Shown one piece after another: positions 14,158 through 25,000 of a stretch of DNA of 25,000 nucleotides. The notes under the pieces were generated by a model. It was not told the DNA's origin, ran no database searches, and saw only the letters and a program-made list of their open reading frames with translations. The stretch is from NCBI RefSeq assembly GCF_000188695.1, contig NW_004754913.1, positions 179,077 through 204,076 on the forward strand. Direction: 5' to 3'. Position 1 is the stretch's first letter. Every line of letters begins with the position of its first letter. The position numbers were made by a program, and so were the translations under genes. This DNA comes from Salpingoeca rosetta. Lineage: Eukaryota > Opisthokonta > Choanoflagellata > Craspedida > Salpingoecidae.

Positions 14158-15823
14158 ATGGCGCAGCGCAGATCGGCCACCGCAGCAGGCAGCACTGACG
14201 GAACACCGCCGTGTGTCAAGAAGAAAGAAGGCCGATTGTACGCCGGGAGCCTTGACAATGAGGAGTACGACGCCTTCAAGAAGTGGCTCAAGAAGCAGCG
14301 CAAGGAAAACTCCAGGACGCTGACGGTGGACGCAAAGCTGGACATCGTCGCCGTGCAGGCGTACTTTCGCCATGAGAAGTTTGTCCACGCGAACAAGTCA
14401 GGGAGGCCCAAGCAGTATCGGTTCACGGCACTCGCAAAGAACGTCCTTCAGCGCAGCACAGACGTCTGTCAACAAGCATGGAAGGACTACGAGCGCGCGC
14501 AAGCGGTGTCAGTCGCAGACAACGACGGGCCACGCGGGACCAAGACGACGAAGTTCAAGCGCACTGAGGCATTGCGTGTGAAGCTGCAGAACTGGTTGTA
14601 CGAGCGCACTGTCAAGGGCAACCGAACTGTGGCAAAGGACGTGCTCGGCTTCTTCTGCTCCTCCGGTGTGCTGCCGATGTACTCTGATCCCACTTCGAAA
14701 GCGAACGCCCTGAGAGCTGTGCAACGATACCTGGAGTCACTTGGCTACGAGAGAGGTCAGCGAGGCGGTTGCACCACCTACATGGAGAAGGAGGGAGGTG
14801 CTGATCAAACGAGACGCGTACATCACCCAGATGATCAAGGCCCTACAGCAGCGGCGACGCATTGTCTACCTCAACGAGAGCTACATACACCACCACTACC
14901 GCCCGCATGATGAGTCGCTGTACGACCCCGGTGATAACCGCCTGCTCCCCAAGCAAAAGCACAAAGGCCGGCGCTTCTGTTTCATCGCGGCAATCATCTC
15001 AAGCGACCCTGCAGTACCAGAAGCAGAGCGATCCGAGGAACATCGTGCACAGCTGTTACCCGAGACGCTGGACATCTTTGAGGGGGGCAAGAAGCAGAGT
15101 GGCAAGGCGCAGACCAAAGACTACCATGGCATGTTTGACAGTGCATACTTTGAGCGCTGGATGCAGACGCTGCTCGCCACGCTCGACGCCCGTGGCATCA
15201 AAAACACCATCATTGTCATGGACAACGCCAAGTACCACAAGTCACTCCCAGCGGACACGCCCAAGCAATCATGGAAGAAGGCAGCCATGGTCGAGGCCTG
15301 CACGGCGCGCGGCCTGCCAGTATCCGACACCGACACTCGGGCCTTGCTGTGGGCCAGGCTTCGCGAACACATTGCGCAGACAGTCAAGCCCGTCGTCGTG
15401 CAAATGGCAGAGGACGCTGGGCACGAGGTGCTGTGGACACCGCCGCATTACTCCGACCTTCAGCCCATCGAGATTGTTTGGGCAAACGTGAAAGGAGACG
15501 TTGGTCGACAGTACAACTACGACACAACGTTCAAGGACGTGCGCCAGCGGTTGGACGAGGCGTTTGCAACCCTGACACCGAAGACAGTTGAGGGATGCAT
15601 TGCAAAAGCAGATGCTCGGCTGGATGAGCTTTACAGGCAGATCACGAGCCTCGATGAGGTGGATGAGGAGGCAATCGATGATGGGGTGTTCGATGACGGG
15701 CAGCGTGATGATGATGATGAGAATATGGAAGAGGTCGATGTTGTGAACGAGGACAAAGACAAGGACAGTGACGAGGACAGTGACGAGGACGACGATGAGG
15801 GTGAACATGAAGACGAGGATTAG
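14158..15823 (+). pseudogene. Transposase of IS630/Tc1/mariner type (DD82E), frameshifted
   Basis: Translation starts at ATG 14158 and is open in frame 1 through two presumed helix-turn-helix regions (about KNVLQRSTDVCQQAWKDYER and LQNWLYERTVKGNRTVAKDV), then LESLGYERGQRGGCTTYMEKE. Near 14791-14799 (GAGGGAGGT) the homologous frame moves to frame 2, continuing EVLIKRDAYITQMI; removing one G would rejoin them. The catalytic half has IVYLNESYIHHHY, where relatives have Asp in place of that Asn (codon 14873-14875), then IIVMDNAKYHKS (second Asp) and HYSDLQPIEIVWANVK (Glu). Between Asp and Glu lies a SAP-like insertion (about SWKKAAMVEACTARGLPV to LLWARLREHI). The C terminus is a long acidic tail. 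Frameshift plus Asp-to-Asn suggests a dead copy, though the shift could be a sequencing error. Confidence 0.88.
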
Positions 15824-15976
15824 TGTGAGTGGTTTGCCTGTTGTGTGGTTCATTGTGTCTTGGTGGGTGGATGTGGGGTGGGGTGCCGTAGTCAATTGTG
15901 CTGAGGAAAAGGGTGTTTTTAGCGTGTTCTCTGTGGTCGAGAACGGCGAAATAAATCGTCAAACACGTTAAAGTGA

Positions 15977-16004
15977 TTTTCCGCTCACTGATGTCATCCT
16001 CTGT
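15977..16004 (-). repeat. Right terminal inverted repeat of the transposon (28 bp)
   Basis: Exact reverse complement of 13933-13960. It contains ATGTCATCC at 15991, an ATG in frame with the PIH1D1 start codon at 16042. The outer end lies only 37 bp upstream of that start codon. Confidence 0.95.
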
Positions 16005-16041
16005 CAATCCAAGCACGCACCACACATCAACAGCACACATC

Positions 16042-18767
16042 ATGCAGGACAGAATAAGTTTGGAAGGGGACGCTGCCGCCAGTACACCTGCGGCTGTGCA
16101 GCGCTTAGTACAGGTCAGGTTTTGGAACCACACGCTCTTATTTTGTCTGTCTAGTGCGTGCATCATGCGTGCATGTATGTGTGTGTATGTATGTGCATAT
16201 GCGTGCATGTATGTATGTGTGTGTGCGTTCGCGATATAGCACACACACTCACGCACATTCACACACACACACACTCACGCACGCACGCACACACGCACAC
16301 ACACAGGAGATCCAAGACGACCAGCAAAAGTCGGCGCAACAGCAACAGCAGCAAGACGTGAAGCTGATTACGCCCAAACCAGGTCGGATGGTTTGTTTCA
16401 GTTCTTTCTGTGGCTGCGCATGTGTGGCTGCATGAGTCGCTTGTGTCACGGCTGCTGTGGATTGAACTGTTATTCAAGTGTGTGCTCACTGGGTGTATCT
16501 ATGCGTACTTGTGTTTGTTTGTGTGTTTGCGCATGACTTGATGCTTGCGTTGGATGTGTGAAGGGTTTTGCATCAAGACGGATATTGAGAGCGGTGAAAA
16601 GGTGTTCTTGAACATTTGCCACTCCGAAGATATCCCTGCACCACCATCCATTTCTGATGAGGAGCTGGCACTTGTCATTGCCAACGAGGATGGCACCCGT
16701 TTTCGCATTCCCATGAGCGTGGGACCGCCACACATGGAGCCAGACAACAGTGCGTGTGCTTGTGTGTGTGTGTGTGTATGCTTGTGTGTGTATGCGTGTG
16801 CGTGTGTGTGCGTGTGTGTGCAAGTTTCTGTACCTTTTTGTGGTGTCCGTCTGAGCGGTATGATGTTACTCGACTGCGCATGCAACGGCGGCACGACAGC
16901 GTTGGTGAGATCATCACACTGCTCACGTGTTTGTTTGTTTTTTACCTCCGCGCATGCCTTGCTGTGCATCAACATGCACACTAGCTGGCACGCCCTGCCG
17001 CGCATTTGATGCCATTGTAAACAGCAGTGTTGTGGAGCAGCTCAACGTAGGTCCCGTGGTGTATGGCAACCCCCGCAATGTGTGCCTTCTCTGTCGGGTC
17101 TGCTGGGTGCGCTTTAAAATGCACATCCACGCACATTTGCTGACGCGTGTCTCTCACGCTTGCACTGTGTGAACGGCACTCTGCTGCGTTGCTTCTTTAT
17201 TTTCACACTGGTCGAACAGGAGCGAGAAGGCATGCGCGAGTTTGTGGTGGAGCTTGTCATGTGTCAAGTGGAGGCCAAGCACAACCTCGCCCTCAACCGA
17301 GGTGTGTCAACATCACGCGTCTTGCTCTTACTTTTGCTTGTCATTCGCATTTTACCCAATCTATATACAAGCTTGAACTCCTGTCCAGCAAACCTTGTTG
17401 ACGCTGCCCTGTAACCTCCACACAGTTCTTCTCAGACCAACCCTCACTCACTCACTCACTCACTCACTCACTCACTCACTCACTCACTCACTCACTCACT
17501 CACTCTCGCGTGTGCGCTCATTTGCCTTGAAACTGCGTGATCGCCTCTCTTTCGTCGTCATTGTCATCTTTGTTGTGACTGTCAGTGTACAAGGTGATGA
17601 AGCGACGCAAATCCATGGGCAAACCGGTGCCCCAAATGTGTCGCGTAAAGCGCAAGATCCGCGATGTCTCAACGTGAGTGCACGTGGTCATCTCTTGGGG
17701 AACCCCACGCTGTTAGCTTGTTTGTTTGTTGGTTGGTTTGTGTGTGTGTGTGTGTGTGCGTGTGTATGTGTATGTGTGTGTGTGCGTGTATGTGTATGTG
17801 TGTGTGTGCGCGCGAGCGCGTGTGTGTATGTGTGCGTAACAGCGGTGCGCGTACTCATAACGCGACTACTGCGACGTTGGCCGGTTGCAGGAAGGATGTG
17901 ACCGTCGTGTCTGAAGACGACGCAAAAGACAGCGAGTGGAAAGGCCCACAGCCCAAGTATGAGATGTACAGGGTAGGTCATCAACACCCACGACATGCGT
18001 TTGTATTATTGTCTCGGACCTCGTCTCGTTACCACCTATCACGCCACATTAGCAATCACCACGGCTCCTGCCTCTGCTGCTGCTCCCGCTCACCATCACC
18101 GCTATCACCCTTCAGGACCCGGAGCACGGCCATCCTGAGTTTCTCGTGTTTGAGTTCCATCTCGACAAGCTCGTGAGTGCAACCAGCCAGCTGCCCTGCC
18201 ACCACTGCAACACACACACACACACATATCACTCACACACACACACATATCACTCACACACACACATATCACACACACACACACTTTCTCTCACTCACTC
18301 ACCGCCACGACCACCGCTGTGCTGCTGTTGGTGCAGCGGTCTGCGCGCACGGTAGCGCTTGACGTGGGGGAGGAGCGACTTGTGGTGCACGCGCGTCCAA
18401 ACGTGTACTACATTGATATTGACATCAAGTGGCCCCTTCGCCCAAACCTGACGGTCGCCCAGTTCAACAGGTGCCGCCTGGTGCTCTTGCGTGTGTGCCT
18501 TGTGTGTGTCTGTGTGTCTGTCTGTCTGTCTGTGCGTGTGTCTGTGTGTCTGTCTGTGCGTGTGTCTGTGTGTCTGTGTGTGTGTGTGTGTTGTGTGCGC
18601 GTGTCCAACACACTACATTTCCCGTCTCTTTGTAGGCCCCTCCCCTTATTTCGCCTCTGTGCCCTTCTACTGCTACTCCTCACACGGCCCATCTTTACTC
18701 TCCATCATCTTGGCGCAGACGGACGCGTATCCTGACAGTGACGTGTGTCGTGGCATCTCCACCATAG
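16042..18767 (+). CDS. PIH1D1: PIH1 domain-containing protein 1 (R2TP complex subunit)
   Basis: HSP90 cochaperone subunit that, with RPAP3 and RUVBL1/2, forms R2TP for assembly of PIKK kinases, RNA polymerase and snoRNPs. Ten exons: 16042-16113, 16307-16382, 16564-16749, 16985-17046, 17220-17301, 17586-17673, 17891-17972, 18116-18172, 18337-18470, 18719-18767 (stop TAG 18765-18767). All phases fit, giving 295 aa (human 290). Residues about 50-190 are the PIH1 N domain: GFCIKTDIESGEKVFLNICH, FRIPMSVGPPHMEPD, FDAIVNSSVV, VVELVMCQVEAKHNLALNR, YKVMKRRKSMG. Residues about 217-293 are the C-terminal CS-like beta domain, with FEFHLDKL, VALDVGEERLVV, YYIDIDIKWPL and the last strand RRTRILTVTC. Residues 25-45 are Gln-rich. 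The first ATG not derived from the transposon is at 16042; an in-frame ATG at 15991 lies inside the terminal repeat. Confidence 0.95.
16176..16305 (+). repeat. (TG)n / (CA)n self-complementary block in PIH1D1 intron 1
   Basis: A TG/TATG-rich arm (about 16176-16227) is followed by a short spacer around TTCGCGATATAG and a CA/CACGCA-rich arm (about 16240-16305) that ends at the acceptor ACACAG (16306). The arms could pair as a long imperfect hairpin in the pre-mRNA. Confidence 0.85.
17443..17505 (+). repeat. (CTCA)n microsatellite in PIH1D1 intron 5
   Basis: About 15 tandem CTCA units about 80 bp upstream of the acceptor GTCAG at 17585. It is the same tetranucleotide as in PCYT2 intron 5. Confidence 0.95.
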
Positions 18768-19231
18768 CCCCCCTGTGATCAAGCAGTGCAGCGTCAACGA
18801 TGGGGTATACACACACGCACACACACACGTGCACACACACACACACACACGACATACACATTGGCATTCACTTGTGCCCTCTCTCGGCTGCAACTACTCG
18901 TGTCGCTTGAGTGTCCATTTAATTGGTACTGTCACAATCACCCGGTCCCACACGTAGTCGTCATACACGCACACACGCACACACACACGTATACGCACAT
19001 TGACATACACATATGTACAAGTGCGAATATTCCAGCTGCTCTTCTCCTGTCTCCTTTTGTCTTCGCTGCAAGCCCGCTATGTACATACACAGCTAAATAC
19101 ACAATGAACAACCAACACGCATGTGAACACCGAATACACACACACACACACGAGTGGCTGCGTCTTGCTGGATACAACACACTGTCAAAAGGGACAAGCA
19201 TCGAAGGAATATGCCTGCGTGTGAACAAGCG
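18768..19231. other. Convergent 3' intergenic region between PIH1D1 and the Gln-rich gene
   Basis: These 464 bp contain short CA-rich runs (about 18808-18850, 18966-19000, 19137-19150). I see no conserved exon and no canonical AATAAA for either gene. Confidence 0.6.
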
Positions 19232-23741
<4,510 letters not shown>

Positions 23742-24932
23742 GTTGACGGCGTAACGACAAGGAGATGGGTGATGGGGGAAACGCGTGTCGAAGAGAATGC
23801 AAGGGGGTCGTAGAAAGAAAGAGGAACACACCAGACGCGCAAAGACGCAGACACACAAACAATTTGGAGCACGGACGGTTGCAGTGCCAGGGTAGCAAGG
23901 TGAAGGGGTGAGTGAGTAGGTGGGGCGAGGAAGGTGGTGGACAATGTGAGATGTGCTTGTGTCTGACTGGTACAAGAAGGTGAATGAATTCAACGGTCAC
24001 TTGAACCCAATTTGCAGTCAAACGCACAGTGGTAAGCACACAAAACAAGGCAGCTGCAGAGCTGTGGGCAATCACCACCGCTGCATAGCTGCAGTGCCAA
24101 ACAAAACACAAGGACGGGGTGTAACGGTCACAGTAACCTCACCTGCAAAGCTGAAAATGAAAATGGAACGGAGGCTGCACTGGCACTGCACAAGAGATGT
24201 TCACACACGCACACTGGCCGAGCTGCGGGCCCATCGACAAGCGAGGTGCAATGGTGCGTTGAGGAGGTTTGAGTGCCAGTGCTGGGGGTGGAATGAACAA
24301 CAACAACAGCAGCACACCACGACCACCACCACCATCACCACCACTGCTGTCTCTTCTTCTGCTTTGCCCGCGGGATTTCAGTTTGTGGCACTGCAAAAAA
24401 AGGGTGGCAGATCTCACGAAAAAGTGTGTGAAAACTGACCCTCGCGCAAGCGCATACAAGGACATGCATACAAGCGAAAAGGGGACACCACAAGCAGATA
24501 AGACGCGGCAGTGCGCCAAATGGGCGGGCGGGCAGCACTCATTCGAACCCACTTGCATGGCGTGTTTTTGTTGACGAACAGTGAGTGGTTGTGGTGTCAG
24601 GTGCATCAAGTTGCATCCAGTTGTTGGTAGGCCCCTTCCACTCGGCTGACACATCAGCTTCTCATTCTTTGGTGATAGTCATGAGTTGTTGTTTTGGATA
24701 CACATGCACGGAACCTGACATAAACATGCGAAGCCAGTCATGCACAATAACAGCGACGGCACTTTCTCGGACGCGAAGAGGGGCCAGCGCGAACGGGATG
24801 GTAAAGGTGCCAATTACAAAGCGCCACAGATAAGAAACAGTTTGGCGGGGACTTCTGGGCTGTCAACAAGGCAGGCCTGCATGTGCGTACGTAGCCAGCA
24901 CCGCTTAGATGTCTGCTGCTGCTATTTCTGCA

Positions 24933-24967
<35 letters not shown>

Positions 24968-25000
24968 TTGGAGAGGGGTTAGAGAGGGAGGAAGAGTCAT
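23742..25000. other. Right-edge region, mostly without confident genes
   Basis: This is the upstream flank of the Gln-rich gene, whose promoter should be near 23742-24000. Several medium open frames occur on both strands (for example 23953-24438 plus and 24139-24654 minus), but they are low in complexity or lack recognisable domains and splice structure. A (GT)n run lies at 24935-24966. One weak exon candidate is listed separately. Confidence 0.5.
24662..24859 (-). other. Possible terminal coding exon of a minus-strand gene entering from the right
   Basis: After a GTTGACAG acceptor (24860-24861) a 65-codon open frame runs to a TGA at 24664-24662. It includes SPRQTVSYLWRFVIGTFTIP and RESAVAVIVHDWLRMFM, which has the mixed composition of folded protein rather than simple repeat. 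A CA-rich tract on the minus strand (24966-24935) lies upstream of the acceptor, as in true introns here. I recognise no family. The opposite strand is also open, so this is only a candidate. Confidence 0.2.

Larger units (their letters stand above)
13933..16004 (+). mobile_element. IS630/Tc1/mariner-type DNA transposon, DD82E-like, probably inactive
   Basis: A 2,072-bp element bounded by perfect 28-bp inverted repeats with a single transposase gene inside. The transposase has DDE_3-type motifs with exactly 82 residues between the second Asp (codon 15221-15223) and the Glu (codon 15470-15472). That spacing matches the group described as Sailor (DD82E). No TA target duplication is visible. If the repeat is trimmed to start CAGAGG, a 3-bp TCA is present on both sides (13931-13933 and 16004-16006), a possible short target duplication. 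The element is inserted between the divergent genes PSMD12 and PIH1D1. An AATAAA at 15950-15955, about 130 bp after the transposase stop, is a candidate polyadenylation signal. Confidence 0.92.

Noticed and set aside
24530..24570. tRNA-like T-loop (ATTCGAACCC)
   Set aside because: On neither strand do the flanking five bases pair as a T-stem, and no acceptor or anticodon arms fit.
24139..24654. 171-codon minus-strand open frame
   Set aside because: It contains Gly/Leu runs from simple repeats, no recognisable motif and no supporting splice structure. The overlapping 161-codon plus frame (23953-24438) is no better.

Overview
The window looks like an intron-dense, compactly arranged eukaryotic nuclear genome. 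Every recognisable gene is cut into short exons with GT-AG introns of about 130-370 bp, many filled with (GT)n, (CA)n, (CT)n or (CTCA)n repeats. The housekeeping proteins are animal-like: PCYT2, the proteasome subunit Rpn5/PSMD12 and the R2TP subunit PIH1D1. A unicellular holozoan such as a choanoflagellate is my best inference; no single feature proves it. There are no bacterial signals (no operons, ribosome binding sites or CRISPR).

Layout, left to right: (1) the 5' part of an unrecognised minus-strand gene (174-1076, running off the left edge); (2) a short divergent gap and then an ankyrin-repeat/polyQ/SAM-like gene on plus (1348-5397) in which introns separate the repeats; (3) PCYT2 on plus (5959-9295), 11 exons, 377 aa; (4) PSMD12/Rpn5 on minus (9882-13697), 12 exons, 443 aa, with one GC-AG intron; (5) a 2.07-kb IS630/Tc1/mariner-type transposon with perfect 28-bp terminal inverted repeats (13933-16004), whose transposase has D(82)E spacing, a one-base frameshift and a D-to-N change at the presumed first catalytic position; (6) PIH1D1 on plus (16042-18767), 10 exons, 295 aa; (7) a 1,295-aa, very Gln-rich minus-strand gene with an N-terminal Cys/His cluster (19232-23741); (8) about 1.26 kb at the right edge with no confident gene.

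The reading frames were reconstructed by hand. For PCYT2, PSMD12 and PIH1D1 all exon phases join without a gap and the lengths match the families, so these models are strong. The genes do not form one pathway: PCYT2 makes CDP-ethanolamine for phospholipid synthesis, Rpn5 is a 19S proteasome lid scaffold, and PIH1D1 is an HSP90/R2TP cochaperone subunit. The most interesting points are the transposon sitting in the divergent PSMD12/PIH1D1 promoter, with an ATG in its terminal repeat in frame with PIH1D1; the one-repeat-per-exon ankyrin gene; the position-dependent GT/CA repeats in introns; and the unrecognised Cys/His-polyQ protein.
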